Source of the DNA: a virus
Direction: 5' to 3' (one strand)
IMG/VR virus record: IMGVR_UViG_3300033064_002458
Span: 1-47,571 of that record
DNA: 47,571 nucleotides
A program made the position numbers and the translations under genes. Positions 6,989-12,538 of the stretch are shown piece after piece; position 1 is the stretch's first letter, and each line of letters starts with the position of its first letter. A model generated the notes under the pieces. That model saw only the letters and a list, made by a program, of their open reading frames with translations, was not told the origin of the DNA and did not search any database.

Positions 6989-7614
6989 ATTATTTTATTA
7001 ATTTTATCTCTATGGTATTTAAGATGATTAGAATTATTATCAAATAACATTAAATTTTCTTCTCTATTATCATCTCTTATTTTGTTTATATGATGAACTA
7101 CTTCTTTTGGTTTAAGATAGCGACCAATCTTTTTTTCCATTACTAAAATATGTTCATAAACACGATTTTTATATGATCTAGGATGTCCAAAACAATAACG
7201 CATTATATAACCAGCACTATGTTTAGTTATTCCACCTTTCCACATTGGATGTTTATTACCTAAAAATTGTCCTTTACGAGATATTGACATTTTTTTCTTT
7301 ATTTCATCAGTTATTACAACTTTTGCTCTACCCTCTTTATAAGCTAATTTAAGTGATATACTTCTTTTTTTATTAGATTTCTCTGTTTGTTTTCTACCAA
7401 CCATAGATAATTGAAAGCATTTTTTAGAACAGTATTTAATATTTCTTTTTATAGCTCGAGAATTATAATAGATTTTTAAACATACTTCACATTTTAATTT
7501 TCTACACTCACAACAATACACATCAGCATTATGTTTTGTTTTAAATTTGTTATTACATTTTTTACAAGTTTTTGTAGTTGTTCCGAGTTTGCGAGTTTTT
7601 GTTTTGTCTTTCAT
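6985..7614 (-). CDS. HNH endonuclease with zinc-finger N-terminus, 209 aa
   Basis: Start chosen at ATG 7614 (MKDKTKTRKLG), since the in-frame ATG at 7665 lies inside the leader structure. Two or three CxxC knuckles at the N-terminus (CKKC, CEVC, YCSKKC) are followed by a NUMOD3-like segment around GNKHPMWKGG and an HNH core VHHINKIRDDNREENLMLF ending HLKYH. This is the architecture of group I intron or free-standing HNH homing enzymes. It has its own promoter and switch-like leader, and heads a three-gene operon. Confidence 0.85.
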   Translation of the reverse strand: MKDKTKTRKLGTTTKTCKKCNNKFKTKHNADVYCCECRKLKCEVCLKIYYNSRAIKRNIKYCSKKCFQLSMVGRKQTEKSNKKRSISLKLAYKEGRAKVVITDEIKKKMSISRKGQFLGNKHPMWKGGITKHSAGYIMRYCFGHPRSYKNRVYEHILVMEKKIGRYLKPKEVVHHINKIRDDNREENLMLFDNNSNHLKYHRDKINKII

Positions 7615-7628
7615 ATAATTAATATTAT

Positions 7629-7710
7629 CTAAACACAAGAACCACAGACGCTTGTTGAAGGACATTCTGTGGCTCGTGTATTTAGCTAAAATATAATTTT
7701 GTCCTTCAAC
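7629..7710 (-). promoter_or_regulatory. Interlocked inverted-repeat leader of the HNH operon
   Basis: RNA order: A GTTGAAGGACA (7710-7700), B (7685-7666), A' TGTCCTTCAAC (7664-7654), B' (7648-7629). A:A' is a perfect 11-bp pair; B:B' pairs at 19 of 20 positions including wobbles, and A' sits in its loop, so the helices exclude each other. A begins at the predicted transcript start. A leader frame from ATG 7665 covers A' and B' and joins the nuclease frame. Confidence 0.75.
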
Positions 7711-7716
7711 TACTCC

Positions 7717-7745
7717 ATTATATCATACATTTAATAAAATGTCAA
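7717..7745 (-). promoter_or_regulatory. Sigma70-type promoter of the HNH operon
   Basis: TTGACA (7745-7740), 17 bp, TATAAT (7722-7717) on the minus strand, with TGA just before the -10. It lies within the last codons of the 3D-domain gene, so the nuclease operon is transcribed separately as well as possibly by read-through. Confidence 0.85.
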
Positions 7746-8168
7746 TACCTCTATTTTTAAATATTGTTTCCCCCACTGTTTAGTAGAGTTTAAATCCGAC
7801 ATCCAAATATCAAATACTTCATATTTTCCATTTTCGTGTCTTATATTCATTCTATCTTCACAAATATACTCTTTGCCTTTAATTAAAAATTTAGTACCAA
7901 AAGGATACTTTCTAGGACAAGCTATAATTCCATCTCTTACTAGCTTTTGACTAGCAGTTATAAATGGTGTGTTATCTGTTTCGCTTTCTCTTGAGGTATA
8001 AGCATATACTATTGCATCTATTTTGGTATTAGTGGTAATAGAGCTAGAATTAGCCTCCTGTGGCCTCTCTCGTGGCTCTATGGCATTAACTATAATATCA
8101 TTTGGCATACCAACACATAGGATTGCCATTACTCCGCTTATTAATACTAGTGTAATTATTTTATACAT
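7731..8168 (-). CDS. Secreted 3D-domain (RlpA/MltA-like) protein, 145 aa
   Basis: Residues 1-30 form a signal peptide or anchor (MYKIITLVLISGVMAILCVG). The C-terminal part matches the 3D (Asp-Asp-Asp) double-psi beta-barrel of lytic transglycosylases: AYTSRESETDNTPFITASQ, then CED105, FD120IW and SD125 as the likely acidic residues, and the ending KIEVLTFY. Such domains cleave peptidoglycan glycan strands. It may weaken the host wall during lysis or entry. Its place among early genes, away from the holin-like genes, is unusual. Confidence 0.75.
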   Translation of the reverse strand: MYKIITLVLISGVMAILCVGMPNDIIVNAIEPRERPQEANSSSITTNTKIDAIVYAYTSRESETDNTPFITASQKLVRDGIIACPRKYPFGTKFLIKGKEYICEDRMNIRHENGKYEVFDIWMSDLNSTKQWGKQYLKIEVLTFY

Positions 8169-8183
8169 AGTATAAATCAGTTA

Positions 8184-8221
8184 AAATAAAAAAGCCAATA
8201 ATAATATTGACTTTTTTATTT
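8184..8221. terminator. Bidirectional intrinsic terminator
   Basis: AAATAAAAAAG (8184-8194) pairs with CTTTTTTATTT (8211-8221) over an inner CAATA/TATTG stem. The A- and T-runs make it a terminator on both strands. It separates the small-gene operon that comes from the promoter at 9541-9569 from the 3D-domain gene. Confidence 0.75.
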
Positions 8222-8224
8222 GAG

Positions 8225-8323
8225 TTATCTATTTATGATTTTAATGTTTTGTCTCAGTCCAGCGACCGATCCAACATAAACATAAATAATTCTCTTTCGT
8301 CTTAATACAATTGGTTTTGGCAT
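8225..8323 (-). CDS. Very small basic protein, 32 aa
   Basis: The frame from ATG 8323 begins MPKPIVLRRKRIIYVYVGSV. It follows the first intercistronic RNA element by 17 bases and ends just before the terminator, so it is the last gene of the operon. Basic N-terminus and one short hydrophobic segment. Function unknown; reality is supported mainly by its position. Confidence 0.5.
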   Translation of the reverse strand: MPKPIVLRRKRIIYVYVGSVAGLRQNIKIINR

Positions 8324-8340
8324 AAGTTTTATTATTATTA

Positions 8341-8389
8341 TTTAACTATTAGTGAAAGCCAAGCTGGTTGGCTCTCATCAAGAGTTAAA
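8341..8389 (-). ncRNA. Intercistronic RNA element, copy 1
   Basis: Outer stem TTTAACT/AGTTAAA, internal loop, and an inner stem TGAGAGCCAA/TTGGCTTTCA with a small loop. The 5' strand of the outer stem contains the stop codon of the 54-aa gene, and the element ends 17 bases before the next ATG (8323). Three further copies lie at 8559, 8641 and 9225; inner stems differ but stay paired. Confidence 0.7.
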
Positions 8390-8549
8390 CTAATTCAAAT
8401 GCTCGGTGAGTTATGTCGGTATTTTCTTCGGTAATGCCGTCATAGTTTATAATATGCTCGGCTTTGGCATTGGCCTCTTTTTTGGTCTTGGCCTCAATAT
8501 TCATATAACCGCTTTGCTCTTCCCAAACTCCGATTTTAAATGTTTTCAT
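8385..8549 (-). CDS. DpnD/PcfM-like small protein, 54 aa
   Basis: The product begins MKTFKIGVWEEQSGYMNIEA and continues as a helix rich in Ala and Lys, then an acidic end. This beta-strand plus helix pattern resembles small DpnD/PcfM-like proteins (MKxFKIxVxE ... VEAxSxEEA), a family of unknown function in mobile elements. It sits between two copies of the intercistronic RNA element. Confidence 0.6.
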   Translation of the reverse strand: MKTFKIGVWEEQSGYMNIEAKTKKEANAKAEHIINYDGITEENTDITHRAFELV

Positions 8550-8558
8550 ATTGTTTGA

Positions 8559-8601
8559 TTAACTGTTAGCGAGGAGTTATTACCCCTCGTCAAGAGTCAA
8601 A
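8559..8601 (-). ncRNA. Intercistronic RNA element, copy 2
   Basis: Inner stem GAGGGGT/ACTCCTC with loop AATA (7 bp, one wobble), flanked by the conserved CTCTTGA and GCTAACAGTTAA. It ends nine bases before ATG 8549. The stop of a 12-codon frame (8590-8628) falls inside it. The stem sequence is entirely different from copies 1 and 3, which is evidence for conserved structure. Confidence 0.65.
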
Positions 8602-8628
8602 ATCTTGAGAGACTGTTTCAAGCCACAA
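8590..8628 (-). CDS. Possible 12-residue microprotein frame, TTG start
   Basis: A TTG-started frame (MWLETVSQDFDS) begins 12 bases after element copy 3 and stops inside copy 2. That mirrors the layout of the neighbouring genes, each of which starts after one element and stops in the next. On its own such a short frame would not be called. Confidence 0.3.
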   Translation of the reverse strand: MWLETVSQDFDS

Positions 8629-8640
8629 ATAGTTTTGTTA

Positions 8641-8690
8641 TTTAACTATTAGTGAAGCCAGTAATTATACTGGCCTCATCAAGAGTTAAA
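8641..8690 (-). ncRNA. Intercistronic RNA element, copy 3
   Basis: Outer stem TTTAACT/AGTTAAA is identical to copy 1; the inner stem TGAGGCCAGTA/TACTGGCTTCA (11 bp, one wobble) differs. The outer 5' strand holds the stop codon of the 57-aa gene. Confidence 0.7.
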
Positions 8691-8859
8691 GATCGCAATA
8701 ATGATCGTCGCAGAATAAGCGGGAGCTGTCATCTATACTATTAACAATTCCAGCGTCTTTAAAATCTCCGTCTTCGTCTATTGTATAGTGATAGACTACG
8801 TCTTCCAGTTGATGAGTGGCGACTTTATCACACTCCTCGCACTTGTGATCGTGGGTTAT
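8686..8859 (-). CDS. Cys/His-rich small protein, 57 aa, apparent ATA start
   Basis: The open frame reads ITHDHKCEECDKVATHQLE and ends LFCDDHYCDL; CxxC and C-x4-C pairs suggest a zinc site. No ATG, GTG or TTG lies between the upstream in-frame stop and the Cys motif. An ATA overlaps the stop of the 119-aa gene as ATAA, just where ATGA would be expected. Either AUA is used by coupling, or the start was lost by mutation and the gene is dying. The stop lies in RNA element copy 3. Confidence 0.6.
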   Translation of the reverse strand: MTHDHKCEECDKVATHQLEDVVYHYTIDEDGDFKDAGIVNSIDDSSRLFCDDHYCDL

Positions 8860-9215
8860 TTCTGTTCTTTAATCCATTTAATAAACTCATCCTTATTGCC
8901 ATCAAAAACTTTATTAGACCAACAATAAACATAGATATTATCAGACATAGTATCAAAGATATAACTATAATCAGTGATAAATCCATCAGTATAATAGATT
9001 TTTGGTTGATCTATTTCTTCGATCTGTTCGCCATCATAGTTATCTTTGATCCATTTTTTAAAGTCTTCTATGGTCATTTCAGACTCAATAAAGTCTAAAA
9101 CGTTATAAATATCTCTTATACCCTGTGGATATTGATCGCCATTGTGATAGACAAATAATGTCTTTGGTGTCTCTCCTGTATTTTGAGAGATAAAGTTAAT
9201 GTTTGCTCTTGTCAT
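8856..9215 (-). CDS. Acidic hypothetical protein, 119 aa
   Basis: The protein begins MTRANINFISQNTGETPKTL and has alternating strands and helices with many Asp, Tyr and Ile (KTLFVYHNGDQYP, FIESEMTIEDFKKWIKDNYD). It follows element copy 4 by nine bases. It resembles small phage proteins of unknown function that read like single alpha/beta domains. No family can be named. Confidence 0.7.
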   Translation of the reverse strand: MTRANINFISQNTGETPKTLFVYHNGDQYPQGIRDIYNVLDFIESEMTIEDFKKWIKDNYDGEQIEEIDQPKIYYTDGFITDYSYIFDTMSDNIYVYCWSNKVFDGNKDEFIKWIKEQK

Positions 9216-9224
9216 AGTTATATT

Positions 9225-9279
9225 ATTATTTGTTAGCTAAGGGCTACAACTATTTAATAGCCGATAGGCAAGAAATAAT
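9225..9279 (-). ncRNA. Intercistronic RNA element, divergent copy 4
   Basis: Outer stem ATTATTT/AAATAAT (not TTTAACT) and inner stem GGCTA/TAGCC keep the architecture, with conserved CTTG and GCTAACA. It begins at the stop codon of the 49-aa gene and ends nine bases before ATG 9215. The changed outer stem with preserved pairing is supporting covariation. Confidence 0.55.
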
Positions 9280-9428
9280 TAGTCAATCCAGCCGTCTTTT
9301 ATTAGTCTTGTTTTATGTTTTGATAAACACTTTTTGACTAATTTATTATATTCATCTGTTGTCTCATCTGTTTTCAATAGATGATGATCGTCTGTTGCTA
9401 TAAATAATTCTAATGTTGATTTTGTCAT
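9279..9428 (-). CDS. Hypothetical protein, 49 aa
   Basis: The frame from ATG 9428 begins MTKSTLELFIATDDHHLLKT and ends KDGWID. Acidic first half, basic second half, probably one or two helices. It starts four bases after the stop of the 25-aa gene and stops at element copy 4. No family recognised. Confidence 0.6.
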   Translation of the reverse strand: MTKSTLELFIATDDHHLLKTDETTDEYNKLVKKCLSKHKTRLIKDGWID

Positions 9429-9432
9429 TTCT

Positions 9433-9510
9433 TTATTTTAATGATTTAAACGCTAGGCCGAAAGAGACTGATAGAGCGATTGCGTAAGCTACTGCTAATA
9501 GATAAAACAT
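9433..9510 (-). CDS. Very small membrane protein, 25 aa
   Basis: First frame behind the promoter at 9541-9569: MFYLLAVAYAIALSVSFGLA and a short Lys end, one membrane helix. The A-rich leader (AACAACAATAAT) matches other starts in this genome. Function unknown. Confidence 0.5.
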   Translation of the reverse strand: MFYLLAVAYAIALSVSFGLAFKSLK

Positions 9511-9540
9511 ATTATTGTTGTTATTTATAAAACTAATTTC

Positions 9541-9569
9541 ATTATATATCAATTTAAAATGTTTGTCAA
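9541..9569 (-). promoter_or_regulatory. Sigma70-type promoter of the small-gene operon
   Basis: TTGACA (9569-9564), 17 bp, TATAAT (9546-9541) on the minus strand. It diverges from the plus-strand promoter at 9664-9692, with about 95 bp between them holding TTATCC-like and GGGGGTAATAA sequences. Confidence 0.85.
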
Positions 9570-9646
9570 TTGGTAATTACACTATTTATACTTTAGTCAA
9601 TGATTATGGGGGTAATAAGTGTCATTATACTGATATAGATTTAGAG

Positions 9647-9663
9647 TTATCCCCAGGGGATAA
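9647..9663. promoter_or_regulatory. Perfect palindrome, candidate operator
   Basis: TTATCCCCAGGGGATAA is an 8-1-8 palindrome abutting the -35 of the plus-strand promoter. It shares TTATCC(C/A)CA with boxes next to four other promoters. It lies where a dimeric regulator could control both divergent operons; DnaA-type binding is an alternative. Confidence 0.6.
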
Positions 9664-9692
9664 TTAACTAAATATATTTTATTTGATATAAT
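9664..9692 (+). promoter_or_regulatory. Sigma70-type promoter of the initiator-like gene
   Basis: TTAACT (9664-9669), 17 bp, TATAAT (9687-9692) with TTTGA before the -10 (extended -10). The -35 is weak, as expected for a promoter that an activator or the adjacent palindrome-binding protein controls. Confidence 0.75.
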
Positions 9693-9709
9693 GGGTGATA
9701 ATGAATAAC

Positions 9710-9829
9710 AGCCGGTAGCGATTATCAAACAATATGAATATAAACTCTATAAAATATAATTTAAGTATAAAAATCACTCGCCTGTCATATTGTTTGCTTA
9801 CCGGCTTATAATTAAGGCGAGTGTTTTTT
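9710..9829 (+). promoter_or_regulatory. Terminator/antiterminator leader with leader peptide
   Basis: Order A AGCCGGTA + CAAACAATATGA (9710-9737), B CACTCGCC (9775-9782), A' TCATATTGTTTG + TACCGGCT (9785-9806), B' GGCGAGTG (9816-9823), then six T. B:B' is an intrinsic terminator and A' lies in its loop; A:A' is a long alternative helix with B in its loop. A 25-codon frame (9734-9811, beginning MNINSIKYNLSIKITRL) covers B and A', so ribosome position could choose the fold. Confidence 0.75.
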
Positions 9830-9906
9830 GTATTTAAATGATAATTAATAAATATAATAGTATGGAATTAAAAAAGATTTTAATAATTATTTAGATAATT
9901 ATATTT

Positions 9907-10704
9907 ATGATAAAAAAGATTAATGGTGGTGCTTTTCAGGTAGCAAGAAGATTATTTAATCATGAATTATGGTTAGAAAAGCCATCTAGTTGGAAAGTTA
10001 TATTTATCTATATTTTAGGTCATGTTAATTATATTGATAATGATAGTTTTAATCGTGGTGAGGGATTTTTTATGTTCACAAAAGAATTAAATGATGTAGG
10101 ATATGATATCACTATTGATATGATTAAGAAATGTTTAACTTATTTAAGAAACAGCAAGGTGATAAGCACCGAGAGAAGCACTAGAGGAGTGAAGATAAAA
10201 GTCCTAAATTACGATAATTATCAGACATTAAGTAATTATGAAAGCACCGAGAGAAGCACTGGGTCAAGCACTAGAGAAGCACTAGAGAAGCACTACGATA
10301 CAAAAGAAGGTAAAGAAATAAAGAATATTGCGAGGGTTTTTTGTTCGAAGGATTGGGTTGCCGAGTTGATTGGTGGAAAGAGTGAGCATGTTCGCATTAT
10401 AGGGCTTTATGCGAGAGAGAGCGGGAGCGAGTTTGAGAGCAAGGCACAAGCGGAGGCATTTCTAAAGCGGTGGGTGAGAGAGGCCTCGACTTTAACATGT
10501 TACTCGCTTGAGCAGATCGGTAATGTTATACATTGGTTGAAAGATCAAGACTGGTTAAGTGATTGGACTTTAACTACTATTGGTAAGCATGCTGATAAAT
10601 ATAAGGATTATAAGGTTGGTGCGGGAGTGGTAGGGAGTGGTGGGGATAGTAGGTACAAGACGGCTGATGAGTTGAGGGCTATTCATGAGGCCAAGAGTAG
10701 CTGA
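9907..10704 (+). CDS. Replication-initiator-like winged-helix protein, 265 aa
   Basis: The N-terminal 110 residues (GGAFQVARRLFNHELWLEKP, SWKVIFIYILGHVNY, then a helix-wing segment ending VKIKVLNYDNY) match the winged-helix domain of phage replication organisers (O/DnaD-like). A linker STERSTRG ... STREALEKH is coded by iteron DNA. The C-terminal domain (EHVRIIGLYARESG onward) is unlike any I recognise and its DNA is much richer in G and C. Initiators of this kind bind iterons and recruit the helicase. It is the first rightward gene and the only one with iterons inside. Confidence 0.75.
   Translation: MIKKINGGAFQVARRLFNHELWLEKPSSWKVIFIYILGHVNYIDNDSFNRGEGFFMFTKELNDVGYDITIDMIKKCLTYLRNSKVISTERSTRGVKIKVLNYDNYQTLSNYESTERSTGSSTREALEKHYDTKEGKEIKNIARVFCSKDWVAELIGGKSEHVRIIGLYARESGSEFESKAQAEAFLKRWVREASTLTCYSLEQIGNVIHWLKDQDWLSDWTLTTIGKHADKYKDYKVGAGVVGSGGDSRYKTADELRAIHEAKSS
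10164..10294 (+). repeat. Iteron-like direct repeats inside the initiator gene
   Basis: Seven AAGCAC(C/T) copies start at 10164, 10176, 10242, 10254, 10266, 10277 and 10288, mostly 11-12 bp apart, about one helical turn, often as AAGCACTAGAG. Lambda keeps its origin iterons in the O gene the same way. This supports an origin in or just after this gene. Confidence 0.65.
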
Positions 10705-10985
10705 TATAACTATTGCGAGCGTGTGTGCGTCCGCTCATAGTGATTTAGTAGTGATACCATAACACTATATAACGTATAGATTACATGTATAAGCACTAAA
10801 TACCTAAATTTAGTTATATTTAATGGCATATAATATCTATTAAACGACATTGAATAACATAAACAATCAATTAAATATCTAATTTTAGGTATTTTTTTTA
10901 TTTTATGGCATGGGGCGACCCCAATGAGCCTCTCCCCCAAAAATATTTATATATATCTCACACGCACCCCGAAATAAAAATAGTA
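10705..10985. other. Non-coding AT-rich stretch with long hairpin
   Basis: No credible gene. The bases at 10798-10823 pair with 10871-10894 (about 21 of 25 positions) and are followed by a T-run, so the end of the initiator transcript could form a large-loop terminator here. GAGCG/CGCTC and GGGGCGACCCC make small extra hairpins, and ATGGCAT occurs twice. Confidence 0.5.
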
Positions 10986-10988
10986 AAT

Positions 10989-11017
10989 TTGACAAACACC
11001 TTTTTCTATGATATAAT
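10989..11017 (+). promoter_or_regulatory. Sigma70-type promoter in the origin-like region
   Basis: TTGACA (10989-10994), 17 bp, TATAAT (11012-11017), a consensus promoter. A DnaA box begins five bases after the -10. Its transcript would cross the G-poor tract toward the 59-aa gene, as priming or origin-activating transcripts do. Confidence 0.8.
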
Positions 11018-11205
11018 ACACTTATCCACAACTCACACCCCACAACTCACATAATCTAAAAAGTAACAGTCCATCTATAAACTCAACACCACCTCACAGT
11101 CCCAGAATTAACATCTAAGCATTTTATATACCATTTGACTATCATGATTCATCTCACCACTTATCCACACCTTAAATCGCAAAAATGAGCTTCTAAAAAA
11201 ATAAT
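11018..11205 (+). other. Candidate replication origin: G-poor tract with two DnaA boxes
   Basis: TTATCCACA (the classic DnaA box) occurs at 11022-11030 and 11161-11169. Between them the plus strand has very few G and repeats CACAACTCACA, giving strong strand asymmetry and little secondary structure. Together with the iterons upstream and the switch of gene direction at 9.6 kb this is the best origin candidate in the window. Confidence 0.55.
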
Positions 11206-11210
11206 AATTT

Positions 11211-11390
11211 ATGAAAAAAAAAGAATATACATTTATAGTCTGGAAAAATAGAGAAAATAAGGACTTTTTAGCTGATTGTTATATAAATAACAAGAGAGTC
11301 GGATTAGCTAAAGGAAAAAGTAAGGGAGAATTATTTAATTCAGTTTTTGATCTTTTTTTAAAATTAGAAAAAATTAGGATTTCTCCTTGA
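11211..11390 (+). CDS. Hypothetical protein, 59 aa
   Basis: The frame from ATG 11211 begins MKKKEYTFIVWKNRENKDFL, basic with beta-strand-like and helical halves, and stops at TGA. It lies downstream of the promoter at 10989 with an A-rich start context. No family recognised. Confidence 0.6.
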   Translation: MKKKEYTFIVWKNRENKDFLADCYINNKRVGLAKGKSKGELFNSVFDLFLKLEKIRISP

Positions 11391-11439
11391 TATGATTTTA
11401 TTAAAAAGTATTTTAAAAATTAAAATAATTTTCCAGCTA

Positions 11440-11468
11440 TTGACAAAACATTTTTTATGTGATATAAT
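11440..11468 (+). promoter_or_regulatory. Consensus promoter of the late operon
   Basis: TTGACA (11440-11445), 17 bp, TATAAT (11463-11468) with TGTGA before the -10, a perfect extended promoter. It precedes the long leader and the packaging/head genes and may drive the whole rightward late block. Confidence 0.88.
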
Positions 11469-11493
11469 GGAATCATACTAAATCAAATACTCA

Positions 11494-11732
11494 ATGCTTG
11501 TTATATATACAATTAAAAAAATATTCGAAAAGATTACTGCGAATTAGATATTATCTTCTTTGTGGTTTTTTTATATAGTTTCTTTTTCTACCCTAAATAT
11601 TGGGAACAAACAATATAATTTAGCCTTTGATTAGGGCTGGAAAAGAAATAGAACTAACCAACTCAACAACGAAAAAACCCTACAACAAACATCCCCTCTG
11701 TAGGGTGGGATGTAAAATATAGGGATTTTTTT
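11494..11732 (+). promoter_or_regulatory. Structured late-operon leader (about 290 nt)
   Basis: A 17-codon frame (11494-11547, beginning MLVIYTIKKIF) comes first. A nested hairpin follows: TTTCTTTTTC/GGAAAAGAAA (11579-11588, 11639-11648), CCCTAA/TTAGGG, ATATTG/CAATAT. Then CCCTACA (11678), ACATCCC (11689), TGTAGGG (11699), GGGATGT (11707) are interlocked, and AAAAAACCCTA (11672) can instead pair with TAGGG-A-TTTTTT (11720-11731). This looks like a choice between terminator and open leader. Confidence 0.6.
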
Positions 11733-11758
11733 ATTGGTTAAAAATAATTTATATATTT

Positions 11759-12337
11759 ATGAGTAAAAAGCAAAAAATAATTTCAGCTATAGTTACATTA
11801 GTAGTAGCTATATTTGGAGGAGGTGCCTATATGATGAGTGGCGCCGGCGGTGGTCAGATGACTATTGGGCCAATGAATATAGTAGGAATCGTCGAGAATT
11901 ATGTATCCTTACCGATCGCATATTCTGATTCTAACACAACAACTACAGATTCTGCTTTACCAGATGGTGGAGCAACCCTAGTCCAACTTGTCACAGTGGA
12001 TGGTATTCAGGATGTAGGTTTCCATGTTAATGCATTAGGTGGAACACCTACCTCAACTCTTTGTATTAAACCAAGAGTTTCTTTGGATGGCACTAATTAT
12101 TACGATGTAACCACTACTTCTACTGCCACTGATAAAACTGGTGTAGTAGCAATTGGAGTTGGTGATGCTCTAGAGTTCTGTTACGACCCAGGTACAGCAT
12201 CGACTACCGATTTCTTTACCTTTAATTTACCGGCCACTAAGTTTGTAAGATTTCAATTTAAGGGAGAGGATGTTTCCACTGATCCCAATGATGGTGTCCA
12301 AGCATTTATTCAGTTAGGTGTGGAACAAGGATATTAA
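11759..12337 (+). CDS. Membrane-anchored or secreted late protein, 192 aa
   Basis: Residues 6-28 (KIISAIVTLVVAIFGGGAYM) form a signal or anchor segment after MSKKQ. The rest is a beta-rich, Ser/Thr-rich domain with few Lys (TTTTDSALPDGG, CIKPRVSLDGTNYYDVTT) and paired cysteines, ending in a strand-rich fold. It is the first gene after the late leader, ahead of terminase. A virion protein would not need export, so it may be displayed on the host surface. No family recognised. Confidence 0.75.
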   Translation: MSKKQKIISAIVTLVVAIFGGGAYMMSGAGGGQMTIGPMNIVGIVENYVSLPIAYSDSNTTTTDSALPDGGATLVQLVTVDGIQDVGFHVNALGGTPTSTLCIKPRVSLDGTNYYDVTTTSTATDKTGVVAIGVGDALEFCYDPGTASTTDFFTFNLPATKFVRFQFKGEDVSTDPNDGVQAFIQLGVEQGY

Positions 12338-12352
12338 TTAGAAAAATAAAAC

Positions 12353-12538
12353 ATGATTAAAATACCAGTAAACTGTTGTCATTGTGGAAAACTTAACCAA
12401 CTGGATAAGCTGGAAGATTTTGTCTGCGAGCTTTGTAATTTACCCGTAGATATAACAAAAAAAATAAGAAACTTCAAAAATGTCAACATCAATGGAGAAG
12501 GTCCGAAAAGGGAAACCAGAAAGAATACAAGGAAATGA
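12353..12538 (+). CDS. Zinc-ribbon protein, 61 aa
   Basis: The frame begins MIKIPVNCCHCGKLNQLDKL and has two CxxC knuckles (CHCG at 9-12 and CELC at 29-32), a classical zinc ribbon. The end is Arg/Lys-rich and overlaps the start of the next gene by 59 bases. Such ribbons occur beside small terminase subunits. The overlap means one of the two starts may be further in. Confidence 0.65.
   Translation: MIKIPVNCCHCGKLNQLDKLEDFVCELCNLPVDITKKIRNFKNVNINGEGPKRETRKNTRK

Noticed and set aside
8341-8690. Hammerhead-like ribozyme in the repeated elements
   Set aside because: CTTGATGAG resembles the CUGAUGA core, but no GAAA box or cleavage site is present.
10710-10940. Minus-strand 76-codon frame after the initiator gene
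   Set aside because: It lies in an AT-rich, hairpin-rich stretch, has no ribosome site and no recognisable domain.
11678-11713. True H-type pseudoknot
   Set aside because: The interlocked arms leave only one base between A' and B', too short to cross a 7-bp helix; alternative hairpins are more likely. The same applies at 44.0 kb.
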